A stretch of 64,000 nucleotides of DNA from Legionella moravica DSM 19234 (GCF_000423305.1 NZ_AUHS01000018.1:62001-126000), one strand, 5' to 3'; shown: positions 26,663 to 35,873, numbered from the stretch's first letter. Notes: a model not told the origin generated them from the sequence alone. A program made the numbers and translations.

Positions 26663-27064
26663 TCAGCCTCTGAAGGGTAACCTTCTTTTTATTAATTGTA
26701 CTGCTTCTTCAAGCGATTGAGCATAAAAAATAGATTCAAACAGGATTAATCGATAAGCATTTTGGGTAAGATCACGGTTAGGATGTTCTTCTTGTACTTC
26801 ATTGTTTTTTTCCATTCCTTTAATTGCAATAAACTGAAGCTCAATTAATTCTTCTTTATTTTCAAGAGCTTTTAGCAAAGCTTTTAAATTGGGATACAAT
26901 TGTTCCTTGAATTTGATTCCTGGTTCAATAAATTTCCCACTATTGATTAATGCCACTAACTCTGCATAGGGATCCTGATTTGAACCCGACTCGGGGGCAG
27001 CTCCTTTAAAAGTATTATACTCCAGATCAGATGCGCCCGGTAGATCGTTATCGTTATCTTGCAT
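26663..27064 (-). CDS. Hypothetical cytosolic protein (133 aa)
   Basis: I do not recognise this protein. It is acidic at the N-terminus (MQDNDNDLPGASDLEY), then mostly helical (LIELQFIAIKGMEKN, YRLILFESIFYAQSLEEAVQLIKRR). It lacks a signal peptide and membrane segments. It is transcribed convergently with the sensor kinase and divergently from glutaminase, so it is a single-gene unit. The size and composition are typical of small Legionella-restricted proteins. Nothing in its sequence points to a biochemical role. Confidence 0.6.
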   Translation of the reverse strand: MQDNDNDLPGASDLEYNTFKGAAPESGSNQDPYAELVALINSGKFIEPGIKFKEQLYPNLKALLKALENKEELIELQFIAIKGMEKNNEVQEEHPNRDLTQNAYRLILFESIFYAQSLEEAVQLIKRRLPFRG

Positions 27065-27237
27065 GATTTAAATGTCATCCTCAGCGTAATTAAAAGTATA
27101 GCAGATACAGATTAACTCCAAAGGACTCTATTCGGCTGATATAGACTCTAGTAAACATCTTAACATCACAAGCCGCGAAGCTCAATTGAGTAGCAGTCTG
27201 TCAAAACATATTGCATTGATGTGCTAGAATTAGCATA

Positions 27238-28200
27238 ATGGTCGATTTTCTCAAGCAGGCCCTTATGACAGAAAAATTATTATCTATCAATTTGTTAAAA
27301 GAATTAGTCGAATCTGCTGAAACCAATAAGGCAGGAAATACAGCGTCTTACATACCTGAACTAGCAAATGTGAATCAGGATCTTACCGCTCTGGCAGTTC
27401 AGCAAGTCGGTGAACAACCCATATCCTGGACTAATGCCGAGTTAAACCCTGTCACGCTGCAAAGCACTAGCAAATTAATCCCGCTCATTGGTTTATTGGA
27501 AGAAGTAGGAGCAGAACAACTTTTTGAATGGGTTAAAGTGGAGCCTTCCGGAGATGATTTTGCCTCCATTACCCGACTGGAACAATTTGGCCCCAAACCC
27601 TCAAATCCAATGCTTAATGCAGGGGCTATTACCTTATGCTCTCATATCCCTGGTACTGGTGAACATCAGTTTGGCTGGCTCGAACATTGGGTAAAAAAAT
27701 TATTTAAAGAAAAACTGAGCATTAATCCCCTGGTCTATGCATCAGAAAAAAGAACTGGCGACCGTAACCGTTCTCTGGCTTATTTATTGAAAAGCCGAAA
27801 TAACCTGGGTGCTGATGTTAATGAAACGCTGGATTTGTACTTTGCCTTATGTTCCTACGAAGCAACGCTGGAACAAATGCTTTACCTTCCGTTATTACTG
27901 GCCAATGGCGGCACCGATCCCTTGACCAATGAATGCATCTTTTCTAAAGAAACCTGTAAAATTACTCTGGCCATTATGGCGACCTGTGGCTTGTATGATG
28001 AAACAGGAACACACATGGTAAAAACCGGGATACCCGCAAAAAGCGGTGTATCAGGTTATATTATTGGTACAGTTCCAGGTAAAGCAGGCATAGTAGCATT
28101 AAGCCCAAGAGTCAATGCAAAAGGGAACAGCATCCGTGGCGAACTGATGCTGGAAGGTCTGTCTAAAGCAATGAATTGGCATTTCGCGCTCCCAGGTTAA
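27238..28200 (+). CDS. glsA: Glutaminase (GlsA/GlsB family)
   Basis: Glutaminase hydrolyses L-glutamine to glutamate and ammonia in the cytoplasm, through a serine beta-lactamase-like fold. The active-site residues all appear with a nearly constant offset of nine or ten from E. coli GlsB: Ser76-x-x-Lys79 (LQSTSKL), Asn127 (NPMLNAGAI), Glu170 (ASEKRT), Asn177 (DRNRSLAY), Tyr201 (YFALCSYE) and Tyr253 (GLYDETG). PAKSGVSGYI is also present. The 320-residue length is close to the family's usual 305-310. The start is either the ATG at 27238 or that at 27265 (MTEKLLSINLL); no strong Shine-Dalgarno sequence decides it. Amino acids are main carbon sources for Legionella, which fits a metabolic or acid-resistance role. 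Confidence 0.93.
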   Translation: MVDFLKQALMTEKLLSINLLKELVESAETNKAGNTASYIPELANVNQDLTALAVQQVGEQPISWTNAELNPVTLQSTSKLIPLIGLLEEVGAEQLFEWVKVEPSGDDFASITRLEQFGPKPSNPMLNAGAITLCSHIPGTGEHQFGWLEHWVKKLFKEKLSINPLVYASEKRTGDRNRSLAYLLKSRNNLGADVNETLDLYFALCSYEATLEQMLYLPLLLANGGTDPLTNECIFSKETCKITLAIMATCGLYDETGTHMVKTGIPAKSGVSGYIIGTVPGKAGIVALSPRVNAKGNSIRGELMLEGLSKAMNWHFALPG

Positions 28201-28376
28201 CACCTCTGCCACTAAATAAAGAACAATCAAGATCGAATACAGCAGCTGTCTTTTTACACCTCAGTCCAGTTGCTGTAACTCTTCATCTTATCTTAAAAAA
28301 AAACACTCAAGCTCGACGCTGAATCATTGTACCTGAATAAAAATCACCCAGTTCATCTGTTGACAAAGACTCGACA

Positions 28377-29642
28377 ATGTATAAAATGCGAACACAAGGA
28401 GCAAACAATAAGACATCGAGCACTACGCCAATGGTAACTGAACATAATTTTCTGACGACAACACAGCAGACAATAAACCGCATTCTTGCTCTACCTGCCA
28501 GCGAAATTAAATACTATCTGTACATCTTGTTGGAATCAATCAAAGATAAAAATTGTGGTATCACCCGCTCATTTTTAGTTGAACTGATCTCACTTGTAGA
28601 GGCTTTGCATCAGTTACATGAAACGAACGAACCAGACAGTACAAACAGTGACATCGAATCCAGGTCATTGGACTTATTGGAAACCATCAACAATCATTTG
28701 GACCAGCTTCAACACATTGCAGGTACCCATACCTTTCCCGCTCAAACTAAAATTGTATTACTGCACATAACCGGAGTGTTTGCTGGTGTTACTCTCGGAA
28801 TTATTGGTGGATTCGTAGGAGCACTTATTGGTTTAGCTCGAGGAGTATGGAATTACAAGCCGTTTATCGGCATGCTCTCTGGAGCATTTGTTGGTAACGT
28901 CATAGCTGGTGCTTTTGGTTTTAGAACCCCCAAAAAAATATTTAAAGACAGTTTGATACGACAATTCAAATTTGGTCTGGATGGCCTGGATGAGTGTTTG
29001 GAGCACATCAAAAAAGAATATGTGCCCACATTATTTGCACAAAAGAAAGCACAGCCCTTTTCGTATTACCTTAAAGAAGTAGAAGAAGAAATTAAAACAC
29101 TTTTCGATACTGATGAGGACTTTGAAGAATTCCTGGAACAGCAGGTTGAATATAGAATCAACACTTTTTTGGCAAGTTTTATTGGCGTTTCCTTGCTGCA
29201 CGGTTGTGTCGGTCATCATGCCTACATCAAAATGGACATTAAAAATTCAGAATACTTAATCGAACTATCGCCAGAACCCGCAGACACAAGCGAAGAGCCG
29301 GCCCAAAGTGAATCCCGAACCGTACGTGGTAAAAAATTAATTGAAATGCTGGCTTATCACAGAAAGCTTCAGGAAACCAATGCCCCCACACCGGCTTATA
29401 TAATCTCAAAAATGAAAGCTGGCGATAATGACTGTTTTAGTTACATTAACAAAGTATTGATTGGTACCAGTCAAAATGGCACCACGTTATATCGTTTCGC
29501 GGATATGGATGTAATGGGGCAATTGGTTGGAGTCGCCATTGAGACATTAAGTCCATTTAAGCCCAATTTCTTTCTGCAGGCCAAACCAACAGACTCACTT
29601 GAGCATGATAACGTGTATATATCTTCGTTAAATCCCGAATAA
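28377..29642 (+). CDS. Unknown protein with central hydrophobic hairpin; effector-like
   Basis: I do not recognise a family for this 421-residue protein. It has no signal peptide. Two adjacent Gly/Ala-rich hydrophobic segments at about 126-152 (VLLHITGVFAGVTLGIIGGF) and 160-178 (PFIGMLSGAFVGNVIAGAFGF) would make a membrane hairpin. The parts before and after are helical, with an acidic segment (EVEEEIKTLFDTDEDFEEF) and an acidic linker (EPADTSEEPAQSESR). A large soluble protein with a Gly-rich internal hairpin and no export signal is common among Legionella type IV substrates, but no eukaryotic domain is visible here. The gene stands alone. That it is an effector is a guess from general appearance. 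Confidence 0.6.
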   Translation: MYKMRTQGANNKTSSTTPMVTEHNFLTTTQQTINRILALPASEIKYYLYILLESIKDKNCGITRSFLVELISLVEALHQLHETNEPDSTNSDIESRSLDLLETINNHLDQLQHIAGTHTFPAQTKIVLLHITGVFAGVTLGIIGGFVGALIGLARGVWNYKPFIGMLSGAFVGNVIAGAFGFRTPKKIFKDSLIRQFKFGLDGLDECLEHIKKEYVPTLFAQKKAQPFSYYLKEVEEEIKTLFDTDEDFEEFLEQQVEYRINTFLASFIGVSLLHGCVGHHAYIKMDIKNSEYLIELSPEPADTSEEPAQSESRTVRGKKLIEMLAYHRKLQETNAPTPAYIISKMKAGDNDCFSYINKVLIGTSQNGTTLYRFADMDVMGQLVGVAIETLSPFKPNFFLQAKPTDSLEHDNVYISSLNPE

Positions 29643-29813
29643 ACTTCGCATCCAGACATGAACCAGGGAGGTTCGATACCTCCTGAACGTGTCACGATTA
29701 ACACTAAGGCTTCCTTACTCTCCTGATGTTTTAATTTAAATTAGACTAATCTCGTTTAACTCATTTATACTTTCCCGGGGCACACAAGGAACCTATCCGA
29801 ACGAGAGAATTCG

Positions 29814-31262
29814 ATGTTAATTAAAAATATTTATGTTTACGATGATAAGGGACTGAAACAACTTAAACACGTTCAGTTAACAAAAACTGGTTCGAGAATT
29901 ATCCATAATACAGACGATGATTTATCTGCTCTGGAACAACACGAGGAGAACACCATAGACAGCAAGGGAACCTACTTCCTGATGCCAGGAATGATGGACT
30001 CCCACATCCATGGTCAGGGCGGTTTTGATTTTGCCAGCCTCAGTGTGGAAGATGGTGAAAAAGAACTGGAGGTCATAGTCAAACAATTGGGGAAAACCGG
30101 ATTATCCTATGCTGTACCGACCCTGGTGTCCATGCCAGTGGGTTCATTAAAACAATCGTTGATGATTATCAATGAGTTTATGAAGAATCAGAAAATCAAT
30201 CTTACTCCTGGATTCACAACACTTGTTGGAGTCCATCTTGAAGGTCCCTTCATCTCCAAAAGTTGCAAAGGCGCTCATAGCGAAGAAGCATTGCAAGAGG
30301 AAATCAGCATGGAGAAGTTCAGAGAAATTATTAATGCGGCTCCCGATATTAAGCAATGGAAGATTACTCTGGCTCCTGATTTGATTGGTGCTGAAGAGTT
30401 TATCAAGCAAACAAAAACTCTTGAGGCAGAAGGCCTAAGTATCAAAGTGTTTATCGGTCATGCTAATCCAGAAGAAAAGGAAGCTATTGGTCGGGCAATT
30501 TCAGCTGGTGCAGCAGGTTTTACTCATTTGGGAAATGCATGCCAGGAGTCCTGCAGTCGAGACAATAGAAGCCTTTCATCAGAAGATGCAACGAGTAATG
30601 TAGTAAAATGGGTACTCGAAAATCCAGATCAGTGCCCTTCAGCTGTTGAATTGATCCTGGACGGAGCTCATCTCTCTTCGTCATTCAGTACCCTTATACA
30701 CCATGCCATTAAAAACAAAATTATGCTGGTAACGGATGCTCTGGGCCCTACGGGCTGTAAAGACGGTCTATACAAATTAGGAGCTCTGGATATCCGTAAA
30801 GACAAAAACAATTTTTATTTGGTGGATGAAGAAGGTCATTTTAAGATGAAAATGGGCACATTACCCTCAGGCGAACCAGGCGAAGTAAGGACACTGGCCG
30901 GAAGTGCATCCTCCCTGGCGCAGTGCGCCCAAAACTATTTCGATCTCTTGCACGATGAACCTTTAGAAAGTCGTATGGACTTACTTTATGCAGGACTCAT
31001 TTCCAACCCCAGAAGGGCTTCATTATCCGATGATGCAATTAATAATCTACCCGATGATACCAATTTTGTCATTTTTAACGAAAAAGGAAGACTCATCCTC
31101 AGTGCATGCAACAGCAAACTTACAGAGCATCAACAAATACTATGGCCTATACAAAGCCTGCTCGGTAATGGATTGCTAGCCCCATCTTCAACTTATAATC
31201 CATTTAAAGACAATTTGGAATCTGATACAGCCAAACTCATGTTCAGCATTCCAACAATATAG
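29814..31262 (+). CDS. nagA: N-acetylglucosamine-6-phosphate deacetylase-like amidohydrolase (NagA)
   Basis: This enzyme would remove acetate from GlcNAc-6-phosphate in the cytoplasm. Amidohydrolase motifs are in order: PGMMDSHIHG (His64, His66), GVHLEGPF (Glu143), FIGHANP (His216), FTHLGNAC (His238), LILDGAHLS, LVTDALGPTG, and LAGSASSL. At 482 residues it is about 100 longer than E. coli NagA. The extra length lies in surface segments (for example 240-275, SCSRDNRSLSSEDATSNVVKW) and in a C-terminal tail (about 450-482). No glucosamine-6-phosphate deaminase gene is adjacent, so it stands outside a nag operon. It could act in recycling of cell-wall sugars or on a related N-acetyl sugar phosphate. 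Confidence 0.85.
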   Translation: MLIKNIYVYDDKGLKQLKHVQLTKTGSRIIHNTDDDLSALEQHEENTIDSKGTYFLMPGMMDSHIHGQGGFDFASLSVEDGEKELEVIVKQLGKTGLSYAVPTLVSMPVGSLKQSLMIINEFMKNQKINLTPGFTTLVGVHLEGPFISKSCKGAHSEEALQEEISMEKFREIINAAPDIKQWKITLAPDLIGAEEFIKQTKTLEAEGLSIKVFIGHANPEEKEAIGRAISAGAAGFTHLGNACQESCSRDNRSLSSEDATSNVVKWVLENPDQCPSAVELILDGAHLSSSFSTLIHHAIKNKIMLVTDALGPTGCKDGLYKLGALDIRKDKNNFYLVDEEGHFKMKMGTLPSGEPGEVRTLAGSASSLAQCAQNYFDLLHDEPLESRMDLLYAGLISNPRRASLSDDAINNLPDDTNFVIFNEKGRLILSACNSKLTEHQQILWPIQSLLGNGLLAPSSTYNPFKDNLESDTAKLMFSIPTI

Positions 31263-31267
31263 ACATG

Positions 31268-31290
31268 AGCGGGTGTAAAAATCCGCTTTA
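31268..31290 (+). terminator. Weak intrinsic terminator after nagA
   Basis: AGCGG (31268-31272) pairs with CCGCT (31283-31287), followed by TTA. It lies directly after the nagA stop. The stem is short and the T-run poor. Confidence 0.3.
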
Positions 31291-31358
31291 TCCCAACTTC
31301 ATTAAATAGAGGCTGAATGACCAAGGCCTGCTATTTATCTTAAAAAGCTGGGATTCGC

Positions 31359-32147
31359 TCAAATAAGCCAACTAAGCTGGACCAAAAATTCATTCGCATG
31401 AAGAGTGTTTTGAGTTAACGTACCTGCGACAACAGTTGTATCGATAATGGCAGTACCCAATTGCATTTTTCCCAAATCAGCATAACGATAACCGATTCCA
31501 ACACGCATATTGGAAGTGAGATCCACATCAACACCTACCCCTAAAGCGTAACTAAAATCAATATGGCTATTGTCCAAGTAATTACGGGTAAAAGTGATGA
31601 ATCTTGGTACATTTACTGTATAGTTATATGCTTTATTAAATGCAACGCCAACGCCTCCAAAGAGATAAGGGTGATAACGATGCTTCAATGTATAAAGCAA
31701 TTTAGAGTTTAATAAGATCTGATTGGTTAATACTTTGTAACCGTAAAAATAAGTGTCTGCTGATTGTTCATCTGCCCCTTGTAAAAAAAGACCATGGGCA
31801 AAAAAAGGCTCAGTTCGATTGTAATCGAGACCAGCCTGAATCAACCAGTCCGGACTAAAACCCCGCTCCGCATTCAGCAGAATATCCAAAAATCCCGAAG
31901 ATTGAGTTTTTTGAGTTCCTGAGTAATAGTAAAATTCATCCGTTACCTCATTCACAACGGGGAACCCCTGCGCAACACCTGGTTTCGCTACAGAGCTTCC
32001 TGCTCCGAGACTTAAGACGGGATGCCATGAGGGTACCGGGGTAGATAAACCAGCAAATGAAGCGCTAAAACCACAAGTCAGATAAGCGCCGAGAAGCAAA
32101 TTGACACTTCGATTGCAGATGGCTCTTAACAGTTTTTGAGTGAGCAT
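31359..32147 (-). CDS. Outer-membrane beta-barrel protein (OmpA/OmpW-like porin fold)
   Basis: The frame opens at 32288, but the first 47 codons do not suit an exported protein. Starting at the ATG at 32147, with AAGGA about 12 bases upstream, gives a signal peptide MLTQKLLRAICNRSVNLLLGAYLTCGFSASFAG. The mature 230 residues alternate hydrophobic and polar residues in eight or so beta strands: PVLSLGAGSSV, LIQAGLDYN, YFYGYKVL, LLYTLKHRYHPYLFGGVGVAFN, FSYALGVGVDVDL, MRVGIGYRYADLGKM. The last residue is preceded by an aromatic-rich strand (EFLVQLSWLI). The motif HPYLFGGVG is common in Legionella and Coxiella outer-membrane proteins of this class. The function is structural or pore-like; no specific substrate is indicated. 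Confidence 0.75.
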   Translation of the reverse strand: MLTQKLLRAICNRSVNLLLGAYLTCGFSASFAGLSTPVPSWHPVLSLGAGSSVAKPGVAQGFPVVNEVTDEFYYYSGTQKTQSSGFLDILLNAERGFSPDWLIQAGLDYNRTEPFFAHGLFLQGADEQSADTYFYGYKVLTNQILLNSKLLYTLKHRYHPYLFGGVGVAFNKAYNYTVNVPRFITFTRNYLDNSHIDFSYALGVGVDVDLTSNMRVGIGYRYADLGKMQLGTAIIDTTVVAGTLTQNTLHANEFLVQLSWLI

Positions 32148-32437
32148 AAAAACAAACATTCCTTTGCGATGGTCTAAACATGTTAAATTAAACCAGTCAG
32201 GGTTTAATATCAAGAGAAAGGGATAAGCGCTATTGATACTCTCTATCAGCATTATAAAATCATCAATGGTTCTTTTTAACTCCCCCATTAAAATCTTCTT
32301 GGCTTTAATTGATGATTATTCATCAATTCTTCATCCATCAGAAAACCACTGGATATGCTATAATATCAACCATAAAGATCATTAATTAACCCACAATTAA
32401 CATGGTAGATTCTCACCATTCGTAAAAGGATTTTCAG

Positions 32438-32683
32438 ATGAAAACAATCATCATGATAATAATTTGTTTCGTGCCCTTTCAATTACAGGCGTCATGCAAG
32501 TGCAATTGTAACTTCACCGACCTGACCATTTGCGCCAGTTCCTATGATCTGGATAACCCATGTCCAGGGGTATGTCCTGCGGCCGCGCCAGGTATTGCCC
32601 CGATGAAAACTGCCTGCCCTCCGACGTTGGTATATAACCCAATAACCCAGGCACAGGAATTGAAAGTTATCTGCACGGAATAA
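32438..32683 (+). CDS. Small secreted cysteine-rich protein (81 aa, eight Cys in mature form)
   Basis: A signal peptide (MKTIIMIIICFVPFQLQA) is followed by a 63-residue mature chain. Its eight cysteines are at 20, 22, 24, 32, 42, 46, 60 and 79, beginning SCKCNCNF and including NPCPGVCPAAAPG. The even number suggests up to four disulfides; CxCxC could also bind a metal. AGGATTTTCAG precedes the ATG. I know of no named family for it. It would be exported by Sec and folded in the periplasm. It is flanked by a divergent outer-membrane protein and a downstream effector-like gene, with its own upstream region of about 150 bases. Confidence 0.6.
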   Translation: MKTIIMIIICFVPFQLQASCKCNCNFTDLTICASSYDLDNPCPGVCPAAAPGIAPMKTACPPTLVYNPITQAQELKVICTE

Positions 32684-32878
32684 AAAGTACAATTCCAGAT
32701 ACTGTAACACCTCGATAATGGCAAGCAATAACGCATTTGATGAGCAAATTAGCCTGCATCAAATGACATAAATTTAACCAAGCCTTACTATTTTTTTACT
32801 CAATTTTTAATCAAATAGTAGATTTTTTCGGACAATCAGTATACATTTGGAATAATTTTTTTCAAACAAAGGACCGAC

Positions 32879-34393
32879 ATGATTTCAATGACCACCTATT
32901 GGCAACAATATAAGAACTTTATTGACAATCTTCCTGAGGCTTTACCTGAAAACGAAGAGTATTCAAGACAAATTGCTACTGCAAAAACGATGATTGACAT
33001 TGGCTTAACCATAGAAAAATTAGGCGTAACTGAAATCAAACAAGTAGTAAACAGACTGCATACAACAGCCAAGGAATTTAAGCACGAGGTCGTCTATCAA
33101 GTTCCGGATAAAGAATATAAATTCAGTCTACCCCAGATAACGAATTCCCAAAGTTTGATTTTTGCAATCCTGTATTATCAACACCTATCCAATTACGCGA
33201 ACGTCAGTTATCAGGGGTCCATTAGCTTTCTCTTTAAAGGCATGGTCACTAGCGCGGTTAACGAAAAAAAGAAGCCTACGGCGCATCAAGCCAATGCAAT
33301 GCTGGGCGAGATTAAAAAATACTGTGAAAGCCACAATATTGCCCTTGATGAAACTCAGCTTCTCAATACAAACAAAGAAAAAGCCGAAGATTATGTGTCC
33401 AAATTAGTCAGTACTTATATGCCATTGCAAAGTGAACCCAGCCCTGATGAGCCGGTGGCACCGCTCGAAAGCCCAAGCCCCATTCAGGATATCGAAAGCG
33501 CCTCAGAAGAACAGGTGAATCTGACTGCAACCCAGTCGCCCCCTGAAGAACGAAAAAACATATCTGAAGAAGTAGAACATCTGACTCTCACTGAATTGCC
33601 ACTTAAGAAATTAGACAATACAGCAGAAGATATAGAGGAGCTGACTATTCTGCGCCTGTCCCTTGATGATCTGAACCAGCAGAAAGCGCTATTACAGCTG
33701 AAAATTGATGCATTTTCATTCAAAAAAAATCAGTTGGATGAAGCCAGGGAACAACATGTCAAATTAAAGGATGAATGGAACAATACATGGTTCATTAGCA
33801 AAGTTTTTTATTGGTTATTTTCCTGGGCTTTTGAATTTCCATTACTTAAAAACATAAAAATCGCAGAGCAGAAATTAAGTGAACAAGAGGACTCTCTCAA
33901 TCACGAAATTCCTTCAGGAAAAACTGCAGATTCTTATCTTGGAGAATTAAGCATCGAATTAACACAACTGAACTCTTCCATAGGAAGTATTGGAGAGAAA
34001 ATTGATCAACAAATCGAAATAGAACAATTAAAACTGGACGCATTAAAACAAGAACAATTAAAGCAAGAACAATTGAGGCAGGAAGAGTTAGCAAGGCAAA
34101 ACGCAATTAAACAACAAGAAATACTAAAGGAATTATTAAAAAATGACTCATCAAATTCTGATATATTCGGTGAGCGTGAGTTACAAACTTTTGAATCAGA
34201 GCAAGATGAATTCAGTGACGAAGACAGGCCAAGCCAAAAAGTAACAGCCTCAAACCCCGAAATAGAATCGGATGTACAATCACTAAGAATAAGTTCCAAT
34301 CATGGTTTTTTTAAACAATATATGCCGAGTAGGATGACACTAGGGGCCATTGCGGTAGCTGGTGCTGCCATAGCCATTCAAAATTTACTCTAA
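32879..34393 (+). CDS. Coiled-coil protein with C-terminal membrane anchor; effector-like
   Basis: I do not recognise this 504-residue protein. The N-terminal 175 residues are helical. Then comes a Pro/Glu/Ser-rich linker (about 183-240, with the near-repeats EEQVNLTATQSPPEERKN and EEVEHLTLTELPLKKLDN). Coiled-coil segments are at about 260-300 and 330-420, including LDALKQEQLKQEQLRQEELA. A membrane-proximal hydrophobic patch is WFISKVFYWLFSWAFEFPLL. An acidic stretch (FESEQDEFSDEDRP) precedes a C-terminal hydrophobic tail (LGAIAVAGAAIAIQNLL). There is no signal peptide, and AAAGGA lies five bases before the ATG. Coiled coils plus a tail anchor are common in Legionella Dot/Icm substrates that act on host membranes; this is inference from architecture only. 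Confidence 0.6.
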   Translation: MISMTTYWQQYKNFIDNLPEALPENEEYSRQIATAKTMIDIGLTIEKLGVTEIKQVVNRLHTTAKEFKHEVVYQVPDKEYKFSLPQITNSQSLIFAILYYQHLSNYANVSYQGSISFLFKGMVTSAVNEKKKPTAHQANAMLGEIKKYCESHNIALDETQLLNTNKEKAEDYVSKLVSTYMPLQSEPSPDEPVAPLESPSPIQDIESASEEQVNLTATQSPPEERKNISEEVEHLTLTELPLKKLDNTAEDIEELTILRLSLDDLNQQKALLQLKIDAFSFKKNQLDEAREQHVKLKDEWNNTWFISKVFYWLFSWAFEFPLLKNIKIAEQKLSEQEDSLNHEIPSGKTADSYLGELSIELTQLNSSIGSIGEKIDQQIEIEQLKLDALKQEQLKQEQLRQEELARQNAIKQQEILKELLKNDSSNSDIFGERELQTFESEQDEFSDEDRPSQKVTASNPEIESDVQSLRISSNHGFFKQYMPSRMTLGAIAVAGAAIAIQNLL

Positions 34394-34415
34394 AGTCGAA
34401 CAGTCACTGAAGCCC

Positions 34416-34444
34416 ATTACTTGCACCTTTATGGTGCAAGTAAT
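34416..34444. terminator. Strong hairpin after the coiled-coil gene
   Basis: ATTACTTGCACC and GGTGCAAGTAAT form a perfect 12-base stem around TTTAT, 23 bases after the stop codon. The run of T that would complete an intrinsic terminator is absent, so it may end transcription only partly or protect the 3' end. Confidence 0.45.
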
Positions 34445-34654
34445 CATTGCCCTGTCAGTATTGCCAAAAAAAAGAACATGTGTTAGGGTTATGATGTATG
34501 GTATTAATGGCTAATTTCCTTATGGCTTTATCAAAATGATGTTCATAAAACAGTACGTAACAATTCACACCACCAAGACCACCGGCTAGTCCGGTACTTA
34601 TCTGCTATTCACATCATTTAATTATTTTTTATTTAACCCCTCCAGGGAGTTCTT

Positions 34655-35833
34655 ATGTTTCGTAAAATGCCATTTATTTTATTAGCCATTATCCTGGCTG
34701 TTCTATGCTTTGCCCCTTTCATGCCCTACGCGCTAAAACAATTTTTATACTCAATAAGCCTGAGCATAAAATCCATTATTGTTCTTGCCTTGCCCTTTAT
34801 TATTTTCACTCTCCTGCTAAAAACAGTACTTACTTTATCCAATAAAGCGACCACAATTATCGGTTTGATCCTCTTCTTTGTCTGCTGTTCCAATTTTATA
34901 TCCACTTTTCTCAGTCATTATGTAGGAATAGGGGTTTATCATCTTGGCTTCTCAATGATTGTTCCTCCTAAAACTATGGAGCTGCTGCCTTTATGGACGT
35001 TTTCCCCACCCAAATTAATTGCAAACGATAAAGCGATGTTTGCGGGAATTATTCTTGGTTTCATCCTGTCCAGACTTAGCCCGAATAAGTCATTCAGTCT
35101 TGTGCACAAAATAGATAAAGTGATGAACATTGTTTTATCTGTTATTGTCTGTCTTATCCCGCTTTTTGTTGCAGGTTTTCTTATCAAATTGCACTATGAT
35201 GGCGTTGTATCCATCATCATCAAAGAGTATGCCCCCATTTTTCTCCTTATAGGCCTGGCCCAATTTGTTTATATTGCATTTGTCTTATTCAGTCTTAACC
35301 AATTTCGAATTGGCGGATTATTCAAAGATCTTAAAAATATGCTGCCCGCTGTTATTAGCGGTTTCAGCACCATGTCAAGCGCAGCCAGTATGCCTCTTAC
35401 TATTATGGGTGTAGAAAACTGCACACGCAATAAAGAGCTGTCCGGCGCAGTGATTCCCGCCACAGTGAACATCCATCTGGTTGGTGATTGCTTTGCCATA
35501 CCTATATTTGCTTATGCAGTCCTAAAAAGTTTTGGGATGGATGAGCCTTCTTTATTGACCTATCTTCAATTTACGTTCTATTTTGTTCTAGCCAAATTTT
35601 CAGTAGCAGCCATACCTGGTGGAGGAATCATTGTGATGCTTCCTATTCTTGAAACGTACCTTGGCTTTAACTCATCCATGATGTCTTTAATTACTGCGCT
35701 CTACATTCTTTTTGATCCGATCATCACCAGTGCAAATGTATTGGGAAATGGAGCATTTGCCAAAATGATTGACGCATTCACCTCACATCGAAGCAAAAGA
35801 AAATACCCGGCTGAGAGCGCCATTTCCAACTAA
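34655..35833 (+). CDS. Sodium:dicarboxylate/amino-acid symporter family protein (SDF/DAACS)
   Basis: The 392-residue inner-membrane transporter has GGGAG five bases before the ATG. Its C-terminal half carries the transport signatures of the family: the Ser-rich hairpin GFSTMSSAASMPLTI (about 236-250), VNIHLVGDCFAIP (271-283), the second hairpin AAIPGGGIIVMLPILE (318-333) and LFDPIITSANVLGNGAFA (352-369). In characterised members the last segment reads DRxRTxxNVxGD, and its Asp and Arg residues bind Na+ and substrate; here it reads DPIITSANVLGN. This branch may therefore carry a substrate other than aspartate or glutamate, or lack Na+ coupling. The N-terminal half is poorly conserved, as usual. 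Eight membrane helices are expected. It stands alone between two terminator-like hairpins. Confidence 0.82.
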   Translation: MFRKMPFILLAIILAVLCFAPFMPYALKQFLYSISLSIKSIIVLALPFIIFTLLLKTVLTLSNKATTIIGLILFFVCCSNFISTFLSHYVGIGVYHLGFSMIVPPKTMELLPLWTFSPPKLIANDKAMFAGIILGFILSRLSPNKSFSLVHKIDKVMNIVLSVIVCLIPLFVAGFLIKLHYDGVVSIIIKEYAPIFLLIGLAQFVYIAFVLFSLNQFRIGGLFKDLKNMLPAVISGFSTMSSAASMPLTIMGVENCTRNKELSGAVIPATVNIHLVGDCFAIPIFAYAVLKSFGMDEPSLLTYLQFTFYFVLAKFSVAAIPGGGIIVMLPILETYLGFNSSMMSLITALYILFDPIITSANVLGNGAFAKMIDAFTSHRSKRKYPAESAISN

Positions 35834-35845
35834 ATTCTCATAGTG

Positions 35846-35873
35846 AATAGTGCTTGACGAAGCAAGCACTATT
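35846..35873. terminator. Hairpin after the symporter gene
   Basis: AATAGTGCTTG and CAAGCACTATT form a perfect 11-base stem around ACGAAG, 12 bases after the stop. The following bases (GCTATACATTT) are only moderately T-rich. Confidence 0.5.

Noticed and set aside
29668-29684. GGAGG TTCGATA CCTCC, which looks like a tRNA T-arm
   Set aside because: No matching acceptor stem, anticodon arm or CCA is found around it. It is best read as a chance hairpin or weak terminator.
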